A stretch of 40,962 nucleotides of DNA from Macondimonas sp035325645 (GCA_035325645.1 DAOKZK010000019.1:1-40962); one strand, 5' to 3'. Positions 6,878 through 15,825 are shown, counted from the first letter of the stretch. Notes: generated from the letters alone by a model not told the origin. Program-made: numbers and translations.

Positions 6878-9688
6878 ATGCAGACCGACATCCTCGCTCC
6901 ATCCTCGACGGCTCGTCCGTCAAGCCCGCACAACCCCGTCCCCCCCGCGTCACCGCCCGCGCAGACGGTGACCACCCTGCGGGTGATCCGCCGCAACGGC
7001 GAGCTGACCGCCTTCGATGCCGACAAGATCGCGGTCGCACTCGGCAAGGCCTTTCTCGCCGTCGAGCACGCCGATGGCCAGGCCTCGCGTCGCATCCACG
7101 AGATCGCCGCCGAACTCACCGCGCAGGTGACCGCGGCGCTGCACCGCCGTCTGCCCCAAGGCGGCACCGTGCACATCGAGGACATTCAGGATCAGGTGGA
7201 ACTGGCGCTGATGCGCGCCGGCCAGCACAAGGTCGCGCGTGCCTACGTGCTCTATCGCGAGGAACGCGCCCGGCATCGACAGGCTGCGCAGCGCGCCGAG
7301 CCCGCACCTGCCGAGGGCCCGCAGGTCATCACCGCCGATGGGCGCCTCGTCGCGTTGCCGCTGGCCGCGCTCGAAGCCGCCGTTGCCCGTGCCTGCGCCG
7401 GGCTCGCACACGCCGAACCCGCGCCGGTGCTGGCCGAGCTGCGCCGCAATCTCTACGACGGCATGCCGATCGCCGAGGTGGGTCAGGCGCTGGTGATGAG
7501 CGCGCGCACGCTGATCGAGCGCGATCCCGATTACAGCCGCGTCGCCGCCCGCCTGCTGCTCGACGTCCTGCGCCGCGAGGCGGGCGAGGTGCTGGCGTTG
7601 CCGGTGTCCGATGCCCTACCGCAAGACGGATACGCCGACTATTTCCGCAGCTATCTGGCGCGCGGCGTGCAGGCGCAGCGGCTGGACCCGCGCCTGCTCG
7701 AGTTTGATCTGGGCACCCTGAGCGCGGCGCTGGAGCCCGCGCGCGATCTGGACTTCACCTATCTGGGCCTGCAGACGCTGTATGACCGCTATCTGCTCGA
7801 CCTGGACGGGCGGCGCTTCGAGCTGCCGCAGGCCTTCTTCATGCGCGTGGCGATGGGGCTGGCGCTGAACGAGGTCGACCGCGAGGCGCGCGCCGTCGAG
7901 TTCTACCGGCTGCTGTCCAGCTTCGCCTTCATGAGCAGCACGCCCACGCTGTTCAACGCCGGCACCCTGCGCCCGCAGCTCTCGTCCTGCTATCTCACCA
8001 CCGTGCCCGACGACCTCGACGGCATCTTCGGCGCCATCCGCGACAACGCCCTGCTGTCCAAATTCGCCGGTGGCCTCGGCAACGACTGGACGCGGGTGCG
8101 CGGCCTCGGGGCGCTCATCAAGGGCACGCACGGCAAGAGCCAGGGCGTGGTGCCCTTCCTCAAGGTCGCCAACGACACCGCCGTTGCGGTCAATCAGGGC
8201 GGCAAGCGCAAGGGCGCGGTCTGCGCTTACCTCGAGACCTGGCATATCGACATTGAGGAATTCCTCGAACTGCGCAAGAACACCGGCGATGAGCGTCGCC
8301 GCACACACGACATGAACACCGCCCACTGGATTCCGGACCTGTTCATGCGCCGGGTCTGCGAGGAGGCCGACTGGACGCTGTTCTCGCCGGATGAAACGCC
8401 GGATCTGCACGATCTCGTCGGTGCGGACTTCGAGGCGCGCTATCTCGCGTACGAGCAGCTCGCCGCCGCCGGCCGCCTGCGTAACCACAAGCGGCTGCCG
8501 GCGGTGCAACTGTGGCGCCGGATGCTCTCCATGCTGTTCGAGACGGGGCACCCCTGGCTCACCTTCAAGGATGCCTGCAACCTGCGCTACACCAACGCGC
8601 ATCAGGGCCGCGTGCACAGCTCCAACCTGTGCACCGAGATCACTCTGCACACCAGCGATGCCGAGATCGCCGTATGCAACCTGGGTTCGGTCAACCTCGC
8701 CGCTCATGTGGACGGCGGCGCGCTTGATGAGGACAAGCTCGCGCGCACCATCGCCACGGCCGTGCGCATGCTCGACAACGTCATCGACATCAACTGGTAC
8801 AGCGTGCCGCAGGCGCGCCGCTCCAACCTGCGCCATCGGCCGGTGGGCCTGGGCCTCATGGGCTTTCAGGACGCTCTGCACCGACTGCAACTCGCCTATG
8901 CCTCGCCGGCCGCGGTCGAGTTTGCCGACCGCGCGATGGAGCTGATCAGCTATCACGCCATCGCGGCCTCGTCCGCGCTCGCCGCCGAACGCGGGCGCTA
9001 TCCGAGCTTCGAGGGTTCGCTGTGGAGTCAGGGCATTTTGCCGATCGACTCGATCGAACGGCTGGCACAGGCGCGCGGCGAGACGCTCGAAGTCGATCGC
9101 GCCGCCACGCTGGACTGGGACAGCCTGCGCGAACAGGTGCGCCGGCAGGGCATGCGCAACGGCAATGTGCTGGCGATCGCGCCGACCGCGACCATCGCCA
9201 ATATCTGCGGGGTGAGCGCCTCGATCGAGCCGACCTTCCAGAACCTGTTCGTCAAGTCCAACCTCTCCGGCGAGTTCACCGTCGTCAATCCGTACCTTGT
9301 GCGCGAACTGCAGGCGCTGGGGTTGTGGGATGCGGTGATGATCAATGACCTCAAGTACTACGACGGCAGCCTGGCGCCGATCGCGCGCGTGCCGGCGGAT
9401 CTCAAGGCCCGCTACGCCTGCGCCTTCGAGATCGACCCGGTGTGGCTGGTGGAGGCAGCGGCGCGGCGGCAGAAGTGGCTGGATCAGGCGCAGTCGCTGA
9501 ATCTCTATGTCGCCGAGGCCTCGGGCGCGAAGCTCGATGCGCTCTACAAGCTGGCCTGGCGGCGGGGCCTCAAGACCACCTATTACCTGCGCACCCGCGG
9601 CGCTACCCATCTGGAGAAGGCGACGCCCACGCCGGATGCGGCGCTGCTCTGCTCGATCGACAACCCGGACTGCGAGGCCTGCCAATGA
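6878..9688 (+). CDS. nrdA: Class Ia ribonucleotide reductase, large subunit NrdA
   Basis: Reduces ribonucleoside diphosphates to deoxyribonucleotides together with NrdB. It has 936 residues, longer than E. coli NrdA (761) because of an N-terminal ATP-cone (about residues 34-125, LRVIRRNGELTAFDADKI) and a second, diverged cone-like region (about 150-240), as in Pseudomonas NrdA. Catalytic residues are visible: Cys371 (LSSCYLTT), Cys585 and Glu587 (SNLCTEI), Cys600 (AVCNLGSVNL), the radical-transfer tyrosines in KTTYYLRT, and the C-terminal shuttle pair Cys932/Cys935. The ATG at 6878 follows GGGAGG; a TTG at 6866 is less likely. The stop overlaps the nrdB start (ATGA). Expression is likely repressed by B12 through the upstream riboswitch. 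Confidence 0.97.
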   Translation: MQTDILAPSSTARPSSPHNPVPPASPPAQTVTTLRVIRRNGELTAFDADKIAVALGKAFLAVEHADGQASRRIHEIAAELTAQVTAALHRRLPQGGTVHIEDIQDQVELALMRAGQHKVARAYVLYREERARHRQAAQRAEPAPAEGPQVITADGRLVALPLAALEAAVARACAGLAHAEPAPVLAELRRNLYDGMPIAEVGQALVMSARTLIERDPDYSRVAARLLLDVLRREAGEVLALPVSDALPQDGYADYFRSYLARGVQAQRLDPRLLEFDLGTLSAALEPARDLDFTYLGLQTLYDRYLLDLDGRRFELPQAFFMRVAMGLALNEVDREARAVEFYRLLSSFAFMSSTPTLFNAGTLRPQLSSCYLTTVPDDLDGIFGAIRDNALLSKFAGGLGNDWTRVRGLGALIKGTHGKSQGVVPFLKVANDTAVAVNQGGKRKGAVCAYLETWHIDIEEFLELRKNTGDERRRTHDMNTAHWIPDLFMRRVCEEADWTLFSPDETPDLHDLVGADFEARYLAYEQLAAAGRLRNHKRLPAVQLWRRMLSMLFETGHPWLTFKDACNLRYTNAHQGRVHSSNLCTEITLHTSDAEIAVCNLGSVNLAAHVDGGALDEDKLARTIATAVRMLDNVIDINWYSVPQARRSNLRHRPVGLGLMGFQDALHRLQLAYASPAAVEFADRAMELISYHAIAASSALAAERGRYPSFEGSLWSQGILPIDSIERLAQARGETLEVDRAATLDWDSLREQVRRQGMRNGNVLAIAPTATIANICGVSASIEPTFQNLFVKSNLSGEFTVVNPYLVRELQALGLWDAVMINDLKYYDGSLAPIARVPADLKARYACAFEIDPVWLVEAAARRQKWLDQAQSLNLYVAEASGAKLDALYKLAWRRGLKTTYYLRTRGATHLEKATPTPDAALLCSIDNPDCEACQ

Positions 9689-10806
9689 GCCCTTCCATGC
9701 CAATGAACAGCCATGATGCGATGTCGCTGACGTGGGACGAAACCGACGCGGCTGCGGCCGGCACACCGGCGGTCGGACTGACCTCGTCGACCGTGCCTAC
9801 GCTGGCGCCGGTGAACGCCGCCGACAAGCGCGTGCTCAACGGCCAGACCGACATCAACCAACTGGCGCCGTTCAAGTATCCCTGGGCCTGGGAGTATTTC
9901 CTGAACGCCAACAAGAACCATTGGACGCCGCTCGATATCAACATGGCGCAGGACATCCACGACTACCGGCACGTGCTCAGTGCCGCCGAGCGCCACGTCT
10001 ACGAGAATGTGCTGGCCTATCTGACCACTGCCGATATTCTCGCCATGCGCAACATCGGCCTGGCAGTCATGGAGAAGATGAGCGCGCCGGAGTTGCAGAT
10101 CTATCAGGCCCGGCAGGTCTACGAGGAGGCCCTGCACACCTGGACCTACCAGCACTGCATCGAGACGCTGGGGCTGGATCAGGCCGAGATCTACAACCGC
10201 TACCGCGTGGTGCCGGCCATCCACGCCAAGATCCGCATCGCCAACGAGCGGCTCGCCACCATCCTGCAGCCGGGGCTGGATCTGCGTGATCGCGCGGTGC
10301 TGACGGACTTCGCGATGGCCTATGTGTTCTTCGCCGCCGTGTTCGAAGGCTGCTGGTTCTTCAACGGCTTTTCGCCCATCTTCGCGCTGCAGCGGCGCGG
10401 GCTGATGAAGGGCACCGCCGAGCAGCTGCAATACATTCTGCGCGACGAGGTGCTGCACAGCGGCTTCGGCATCCGCGTGGTGCGCCAGATCCTGCAGGAG
10501 GAGGCGCTCACGCTGGACCCGGACGCGCTCGCCGCCATGTGGCAGCAGGCCGAATCCGCCGAAATCGCCTATGCCGAGTATCTGCTGCCGCAGCCGATTC
10601 TGGGCTACAGCGCCGGGCTGCATGTCGCGCAGTTCCGCTACATCGCCAACCGGCGCGCGCATCAGTTGCGCATCCCCGAGCCCTTTGCCGGTGCCGCCAA
10701 CGCCCTGCCCTGGCTCGACGAGCAGGCCAATCTGCGCAAGGAGAAGAACTTCTTCGAAACCCGGGTGACGGAATATCAGGCAGGCGCCGGGCTGCGGTGG
10801 GAATGA
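9685..10806 (+). CDS. nrdB: Class Ia ribonucleotide reductase, small subunit NrdB
   Basis: The radical-generating diiron subunit partnering NrdA; 373 residues, ferritin-like fold. Metal ligands and the radical site can be read: an aspartate in TTADILAMRN, Glu148 and His151 with the radical tyrosine Tyr155 in YEEALHTWTYQH, the glutamate in FEGCWFFNGF, and the Glu/His pair in RDEVLHSGF. The retained tyrosine supports the classical Tyr-radical subclass. The C-terminus ends in a tail (ETRVTEYQAGAGLRWE) suited to docking on NrdA. The start overlaps the nrdA stop by four bases; an in-frame start at 9442 lies inside nrdA and is rejected. Translational coupling and shared riboswitch control are expected. 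Confidence 0.96.
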   Translation: MSPSMPMNSHDAMSLTWDETDAAAAGTPAVGLTSSTVPTLAPVNAADKRVLNGQTDINQLAPFKYPWAWEYFLNANKNHWTPLDINMAQDIHDYRHVLSAAERHVYENVLAYLTTADILAMRNIGLAVMEKMSAPELQIYQARQVYEEALHTWTYQHCIETLGLDQAEIYNRYRVVPAIHAKIRIANERLATILQPGLDLRDRAVLTDFAMAYVFFAAVFEGCWFFNGFSPIFALQRRGLMKGTAEQLQYILRDEVLHSGFGIRVVRQILQEEALTLDPDALAAMWQQAESAEIAYAEYLLPQPILGYSAGLHVAQFRYIANRRAHQLRIPEPFAGAANALPWLDEQANLRKEKNFFETRVTEYQAGAGLRWE

Positions 10807-10892
10807 GGCATTCGGCCGGCCCGGCGCTGCCGCGCTACCGCCTTGGCCTGATCCTGTGTCGAAGCTGGCGCCTGCCGATCTGCACCTGCCGG

Positions 10893-11166
10893 ACTTCGGC
10901 CAAAGCGCTGGAGAGTGACACCATTCCCGAGCGTCTGGCCGTGATCGGTGCGTCGGCGGTGGCGGTCGAACTGGCGCAAGCTTTTGACCGGCTCGGCAGT
11001 CGGGTGACGATCCTGGCGGGCGGAACCTTATGCTTCAGCGAAGACCCTGCTCGCGGCGAAGCGCTTGCATCGGCGTTCCGCGCCGAGGGCATCCAAGTGC
11101 TGGAGCACACGCAGGCGAGCCGCATCGCGCACACGGACGGTGAGTTCGTGCTGATGACCCCGAACG
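10893..11166 (+). pseudogene. Remnant of mercuric reductase (merA)
   Basis: About 90 codons in one frame match the NAD(P)H-binding part of MerA: DTIPERLAVIGASAVAVELA, QAFDRLGSRVTILAGGTL, then EALASAFRAEGIQVLEHTQA and GEFVLMTPNG. These align closely with what I recall of the Tn501/Tn21 enzyme. The active-site CxxxxC region upstream, and the dimerisation domain with its C-terminal cysteines downstream, are absent. The frame opens at an ATG overlapping the nrdB stop (10803) but residues 1-30 are unlike MerA, and it ends at 11216 in unrelated sequence. I read it as a decayed fragment of an acquired mercury-resistance gene; no other mer gene or transposase is seen nearby. Confidence 0.75.
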
Positions 11167-11216
11167 GTGCGCCGATCGGCTGCTGGTCGCCGCTGGCCGG
11201 CGACGGCGGATTGTGA

Positions 11217-11525
11217 TCGACTTGATCACCTGGTACGCCATCCGAAGCAGGAGGCCGATTCAGCTTCTGCAGGGCCGGTATTCAGGACATCTGCCGGCAT
11301 CGCGCTATGCTGGTCGAGGACAGAATGATGCACCAGGACGGTCTTCCGACGCGCACATTCGAATCCCTGGTTCGCCAGCGAATTGCGGCATCGGTTTGAG
11401 CTTTGCGCAGCATCAGGAATCGAGGCATTTGCTTGCCGTGATTCCGGGTTGGCGCTGAGCACGCGGCGTGCGCGCCTGATCGCGGACGCGGATCGATCGG
11501 CTTCTTCACAACCGAGGGCAGCAGC
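11217..11525. other. 309-base gap with no recognised gene
   Basis: Sequence between the merA remnant and the exported methyltransferase. It starts with a small inverted repeat, TGATC-GACTT-GATCA (11214-11228). Short frames on both strands resemble nothing known. It may be further debris of the event that left the merA fragment, plus the promoter of the gene at 11526, whose ribosome binding site could be the GAGGGCAGCAGC just before the ATG. Confidence 0.4.
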
Positions 11526-12365
11526 ATGAGGCTCGCACAGGCAATCTGGGTGTTCGTGGCGATGCTGTGGATCGTCGTTTCTCAGGCAGCGCCGAGCGGA
11601 TCGGCGCTGCAGGCAGCAGTCGACGGCAGCCATCGCACGGCGGAATACGTCCAACGCGATGGCGCGCGGCACCCCGTCGCAACGCTGCAATTCTTCGGCA
11701 TCGAACCCGACATGACCGTCGTTGAAATCTGGCCGGGCGCCGGATGGTACACGGAGATCCTCGCGCCATTGCTGCGGCCGCGCGGGCGTTTGTATGCGGC
11801 GCACTTCAACAGCGATTCGACCTCGCCGTTCTTTCGTGAGAGCCGGGCGGCGTTCGAGGCCAAGCTTGCGGCAAATCCATCGGTGTACGACCGGGTGGTC
11901 GTGACCCGTTTCGATCCCCCGGATCACATGGACATAGCCCCACCGGGGAGCGCCGATCTGGTGCTGACGTTCCGCAACGTGCACAACTGGTACATGCGCG
12001 GCGGTGGCGATAGCCGGGTTGTTGCGGCATTTGATGCAATGTTCAGGGCCTTGAAACCGGGCGGCATTCTGGGGGTTGTCGAGCATCGGCTGCCGGCAGG
12101 TCGGCCGATCGAGGATCAGGAAGACAGCGGCTACATGCGTGAAGACTACGTCATCGCCATGGCGCAACGCGCCGGTTTCGTGCTGGTCGCGACATCCGGG
12201 ATCAACGCCAATCCCAAGGATACGGCCGACCATCCGAAAGGCGTGTGGACCTTGCCGCCGACCCTTCGGCTGGGTGCGGTCGACCGCGACAGGTACTTGG
12301 CGATCGGCGAGAGCGATCGCATGACCTTGAAGTTCATCAAGCCCGTCCAGCCCTTGCTGCCATGA
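11526..12365 (+). CDS. Exported class I SAM-dependent methyltransferase (COG4798-like)
   Basis: A 279-residue protein with a Sec-type signal peptide (charged MR start, hydrophobic core to about residue 20, cleavage near SQAAP). The mature part has a Rossmann methyltransferase fold. Motif I is VVEIWPGAGWYTEIL (residues 65-79), followed by a strand GRLYAAHFN, an acidic PGSADLVLTFRNVHNWY motif IV region, and a post-motif GGILGVVEHR. This matches the family annotated as predicted methyltransferase COG4798. A SAM-dependent enzyme outside the cytoplasm is puzzling, because SAM is not expected in the periplasm; the substrate is unknown. Its neighbours give no hint. Confidence 0.85.
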   Translation: MRLAQAIWVFVAMLWIVVSQAAPSGSALQAAVDGSHRTAEYVQRDGARHPVATLQFFGIEPDMTVVEIWPGAGWYTEILAPLLRPRGRLYAAHFNSDSTSPFFRESRAAFEAKLAANPSVYDRVVVTRFDPPDHMDIAPPGSADLVLTFRNVHNWYMRGGGDSRVVAAFDAMFRALKPGGILGVVEHRLPAGRPIEDQEDSGYMREDYVIAMAQRAGFVLVATSGINANPKDTADHPKGVWTLPPTLRLGAVDRDRYLAIGESDRMTLKFIKPVQPLLP

Positions 12366-12786
12366 CCCTGCGCGGATGCGGGGTGGCACGCACGTTCATC
12401 CCTCGGCATCCCAGCGTCGCCGGCAGCAATGCCGATACGGCTCACACGCGGCAAATTGCAGCAAGGATGTCCGGATACCGTCGGCGATGCCTTGCGGGCA
12501 AAGGGGTGATCACCGGATCGACCATGGCGGCGCCGATCGCCTCAGGGGTTGGCATGCGATTCGAGTGGCAGTGCCCGGGGCCTGTGCGTCGCCGTGCAGA
12601 TCTCTCAGCGGTTTCAGTTCGCGGATTTGTCTGCAGTAAGGGTCCCGGTCTGCGCAATCGACGCGTAGACCTCAGCGGGTCGCCCGAGGTTGCCGATCTG
12701 CACAGTGGGCCGCTGGACATCCGCATGCCTTCGCGTTCACCGCTCCGCGCGTCAAAAACATCCGGGCCGACCGACGGAAAAGGCTT
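12366..12786. other. 421-base gap with no recognised gene
   Basis: Lies between the convergent methyltransferase and GH5 genes. Short frames exist on both strands, the longest antisense or overlapping known genes, but none has a ribosome binding site or recognisable family. No repeats or T-rich terminators were seen. It probably holds the 3' ends of two transcripts. Confidence 0.4.
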
Positions 12787-14763
12787 TCAACCGATGAGGT
12801 GGAGGGTGTAGCGCTGTCGCTTCAAGGCGCGCAGACAAACCGTGTCGGCGGAGCGGGTTTCCTCCCGGACCAGATCCGGGGCGTCGATGCGATAACCGTT
12901 TGGAAAGCGGCGGGCGGGGATGAAGATTTCGGTCGGCGCGGCCACATCGGGATCGGCATCGAAGCAGAGCTCGAAACGCGGCTTGCGCGGATCGAAATGC
13001 ATCTTGTGCAAGCGCCCCTGGATGAACCGAGGGTAGGGGCGCACGAAACCGTCGAGCGCCCGTCCGCCACTGTCGAGGTCGGTGGGATTCGTGCGCTGAT
13101 CTTCGCTGAAGATGCTCAAGTCCTCCTGGTTCCAGCCATCCCCGATCGCCAGATGATTGCGGTTGCTCGCCGTGTAGTTCCACTGCATGGCGCTGAGTCC
13201 CAGGCTGTCCAGCGCGTTGTACATGCGCTCCAGGGCGCGCACGTGCGCGCGCCAAGGACGGGGCCCGTGATCGCCGGCGGCGAAGGCGCGATAGGCACGA
13301 CCGTCGCGCAGATCGAAAGGAATGCCGAACTCGCCGATGAGGGTCGGGCAGCCCCCGTTGACGCGCGCTGAACAGCGCTGCACCTGCATCAGTTCATGTC
13401 GGTAATCGGCTTCGATCCGGCGAGCGCCGAACAACACGCGGCCATGCATGAGATTGACGCCGATGGGCTCGAGCACACGCTTGAGCACGAGCGTCGTGAC
13501 CTCGTAGCAATGCCCGGCATTCACCGTATCGCGTGGGAGCTGACGCGGAAAGCTGTGCTGCGGGTCGGCCAGGAGGTCGGGCTCGGCGAACACCAGCCAG
13601 TCGGAGCGAACGGCGCGCAGATTGGCCGCGGCGCGCTCATAGAACGGCGCCAGATGGTCGTTGGCGAAATCGACACGTTGTCCATCCTGTTGCTGGAAGA
13701 ACTCCTCGCGCAAGCCGATCACCGCGCCCGCTTCACGCCGGTAGACCCCAGCGGCCTCGAACGGATCGTCGCGGCCCGGCAGCCAGACGCGAACGCCCTG
13801 TGGATTGACGATTCGCGTCCCCTTCTGGACGATGCCCAGACGCGGCAGCGAGATGACCATGTTGGGCAGCTCGCGGCGCATCCCCTGCAGGGCGGCCAGG
13901 CTGTCGAGTGGCGTCCAGGCCGGGCCGGGCAGAACGGGTCGGGGGTCCTCCGCCGTTTTCTTGAGGTGCGGGCGGCTCAAGGAGCGACCGATCCAGCCGC
14001 TGCTTGGCTCATTGAGGATGTCGAAACCCATCACATGGGGTAGGTGGGCGATGCGCTCGGCCAAGGCGCGCTGCGCGCCGAAGAAATGGCCCTGCAGGTA
14101 ATCCTGGACGTTCTGTCCGTCGATGTGAAAATCAGGCGTGAAACGCGCGCCGCCGAAAAACAGCGTCCACATCACCCCGTTGGCCGGCATGTTGTAGTTG
14201 TTGGCCCAGCTCATCTGGGCATAGCGTTCCGGCTGGCGCGGGCGCGGATCGTGGTAGTCGTAGCAGGCCTGCAGCACATGCGCGGCATCGGCGGCGGCAA
14301 AGCGGGTGAAGTCCAGGCCGACGGCCTCGAACACCCAGCCGGGCGCGCCATCGCCGCCCGTCATCCGGCTGAACACGTCCTGGTGGAAGTCGACGAGCAC
14401 GTAAAACCCATGCGTCCCGGCGAGCTCGCAGATGCGGGCGTAATAGTCGAGATAGGCCTCGTCATAGCAGCCCGGTCCAGCATGCTCGACGGCTTCCCAT
14501 GTCGTCAGGAGACGCAGGCTGTTGAATCCCCAGTGACGCAGGCGGCGAAAGTGGGTATCCGCCTCAGCCAGCGGAAAAGGCCGCCCGATGAAGGACACTG
14601 TGCGGTGGTCGGAAAAATCGCTGGGGATGTGGGTGCCGCCATGCGGGAAGGGCACTTTGCTGTCGCCACCCAGGTTGACGCCGCGCAGCATGACCTCGCG
14701 GCCGTGGGCGTCGATGAAGCGATCGCCGCGCACGGCGATGCGGGGCGGCGTCTGTCTGTCCAT
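12787..14763 (-). CDS. Glycoside hydrolase family 5, endoglycoceramidase/steryl-glucosidase-like
   Basis: A 658-residue cellulase-fold glycosidase. Family features are LRGVNLGGDSKVPFP near the start, HFRRLRHWGFNSLRLLTTWE, VLVDFHQDVFSRMTGGDGAPG, the acid/base Glu252 in FDILNEPSSG and the nucleophile Glu478 in TLIGEFGIPFD. The long GGDSKVP and RPFPLAEA stretches resemble, from memory, the GH5_12 group that includes fungal EGCrP2 steryl-beta-glucosidase; that would mean hydrolysis of sterol or lipid glucosides, not cellulose. No signal peptide, so likely cytoplasmic. The C-terminal 150 residues look like a beta-sandwich. GGGAAGA precedes the ATG. It lies 38 bases after cnoX on the same strand and may be co-transcribed. 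Confidence 0.87.
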   Translation of the reverse strand: MDRQTPPRIAVRGDRFIDAHGREVMLRGVNLGGDSKVPFPHGGTHIPSDFSDHRTVSFIGRPFPLAEADTHFRRLRHWGFNSLRLLTTWEAVEHAGPGCYDEAYLDYYARICELAGTHGFYVLVDFHQDVFSRMTGGDGAPGWVFEAVGLDFTRFAAADAAHVLQACYDYHDPRPRQPERYAQMSWANNYNMPANGVMWTLFFGGARFTPDFHIDGQNVQDYLQGHFFGAQRALAERIAHLPHVMGFDILNEPSSGWIGRSLSRPHLKKTAEDPRPVLPGPAWTPLDSLAALQGMRRELPNMVISLPRLGIVQKGTRIVNPQGVRVWLPGRDDPFEAAGVYRREAGAVIGLREEFFQQQDGQRVDFANDHLAPFYERAAANLRAVRSDWLVFAEPDLLADPQHSFPRQLPRDTVNAGHCYEVTTLVLKRVLEPIGVNLMHGRVLFGARRIEADYRHELMQVQRCSARVNGGCPTLIGEFGIPFDLRDGRAYRAFAAGDHGPRPWRAHVRALERMYNALDSLGLSAMQWNYTASNRNHLAIGDGWNQEDLSIFSEDQRTNPTDLDSGGRALDGFVRPYPRFIQGRLHKMHFDPRKPRFELCFDADPDVAAPTEIFIPARRFPNGYRIDAPDLVREETRSADTVCLRALKRQRYTLHLIG

Positions 14764-14801
14764 GTGATCTTCCCTGAGCGAAGGTGGATGACCGCAGTGG
14801 A

Positions 14802-15668
14802 TCAGTTCAACAGCATCGCCATGCGAGCGCGGGCGCCGCGCACCAGGGGGTGATCCTTGCCCAGGTAGTCGAAGACCTGCAGCAGCGTTCTGCGAGCCCC
14901 GTCGTCGTGGAATTTCCGGTCCTTCTGCATGATGGCCAGCAGCGCGTCGATGGCCGCTTCGGCGTCCCCGCCCAGAAGGCGCCAGATGGCCAGACGAAAG
15001 CGGGCTTCGAGGTCATCGGGCCATTTATCCAGCATGTCCTGCAAGGCTTGTGGGGGAGGGCCGGCGGCAATGAGATCGTTGAAGGCGAGCCACGCCCGGA
15101 GCGAGGCGGCATCCGGGCCCCCCTTCTGATCTTCCGGAAGGCGCTCGAGTTGCTGGCGCGCCGAGGCGACGTCGCCGCGGGCCGCCGCTACCCGGGCCAG
15201 CCCGACAATGGCTTGGGCATTGCCGGGTTCTTCGGTCAGTGCAGCCTCCAGCAGCCGCTGGGCCACATCCAGACGGCCGACTTCCAGGGCCTGCAGGCCT
15301 TCTTCCAGAGCGGACAGTGGTGGCGGTTCGATGCCGTGATGCGCGAGCAGGGCGCGGATCGCCCCTTCCGGCTGGGCCCCCGTGAAGCCGTCGACCGGTC
15401 GCCCGTCCTTGTAGAGCAGCACCGTGGGCACGCTGCGCACGCCATGGTGGCTGGCCAGAGCCTGTTCCTTGTCGATGTCGACCTTCGCCAGCAGGAAGGC
15501 GCCGCCATAGTCCTGCGCAAGCTGCTCGAGAACCGGTTTCAGCGTCTTGCAAGGGGCGCACCAGCTTGCCCAGAAGTCGACGAGAACCGGCTGGGTCCTG
15601 GATGCGTCGATGACGCGGCTCGGAAAATCCTGAAGGGTGACGTCAAAGACATGGGTTGTCGCATTCAT
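14802..15668 (-). CDS. cnoX: Thioredoxin-like co-chaperone CnoX (YbbN)
   Basis: A 288-residue protein: an N-terminal thioredoxin domain (about 1-110) followed by TPR-like helices, the architecture of YbbN/CnoX (E. coli 284 residues), a redox-linked holdase working with GroEL. The active site is WCAPCK with Cys37 and Cys40 intact. E. coli CnoX lacks the CxxC pair while other bacterial CnoX proteins keep it, so this one may still reduce mixed disulfides. The cis-proline loop is visible in RSVPTVLLYKDG. The start at 15668 puts MNATTHVFDVT at the front with GGAAAC upstream; a longer frame to 15752 is unlikely. It lies between ompW and the GH5 gene, all on the minus strand. Confidence 0.92.
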   Translation of the reverse strand: MNATTHVFDVTLQDFPSRVIDASRTQPVLVDFWASWCAPCKTLKPVLEQLAQDYGGAFLLAKVDIDKEQALASHHGVRSVPTVLLYKDGRPVDGFTGAQPEGAIRALLAHHGIEPPPLSALEEGLQALEVGRLDVAQRLLEAALTEEPGNAQAIVGLARVAAARGDVASARQQLERLPEDQKGGPDAASLRAWLAFNDLIAAGPPPQALQDMLDKWPDDLEARFRLAIWRLLGGDAEAAIDALLAIMQKDRKFHDDGARRTLLQVFDYLGKDHPLVRGARARMAMLLN

Positions 15669-15751
15669 GCGTCGGGGTTTCCTCGGGGCCGGATGGGCAC
15701 GCAACGATGGAGGTGATTCAACCCCAATCCGCTTCCCTTGGCAATCACGCA

Positions 15752-15775
15752 AAGCGCCGGGTCACCCCGGCGCTT
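15752..15775 (-). terminator. Stem-loop after ompW
   Basis: AAGCGCCGGG (15752-15761), loop TCAC, CCCGGCGCTT (15766-15775): a perfect 10-bp stem about 50 bases downstream of the ompW stop and before cnoX. The T-run on the minus strand is minimal (stem ends TT, next base T). It likely ends the ompW transcript. Confidence 0.6.
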
Positions 15776-15825
15776 GCAGATCCGGGAACATCCCTGTCCC
15801 CGGCAACACGGGCCGTGGCGCCGAC

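Noticed and set aside
9442..9684. Long N-terminal extension of nrdB
   Set aside because: It would overlap 240 bases of nrdA; the ATG overlapping the nrdA stop gives the normal NrdB form.
7616..9766. 716-codon minus-strand frame
   Set aside because: Antisense to nrdA; no ribosome binding site or recognised domain.
11214..11228. TGATC-GACTT-GATCA inverted repeat as an operator or att site
   Set aside because: Only five-base arms, likely by chance, with no related copy nearby.
12376..12811. Short plus-strand frames in the 12.4-12.8 kb gap
   Set aside because: No ribosome binding site, no similarity to a known family, and partly antisense to the GH5 gene.
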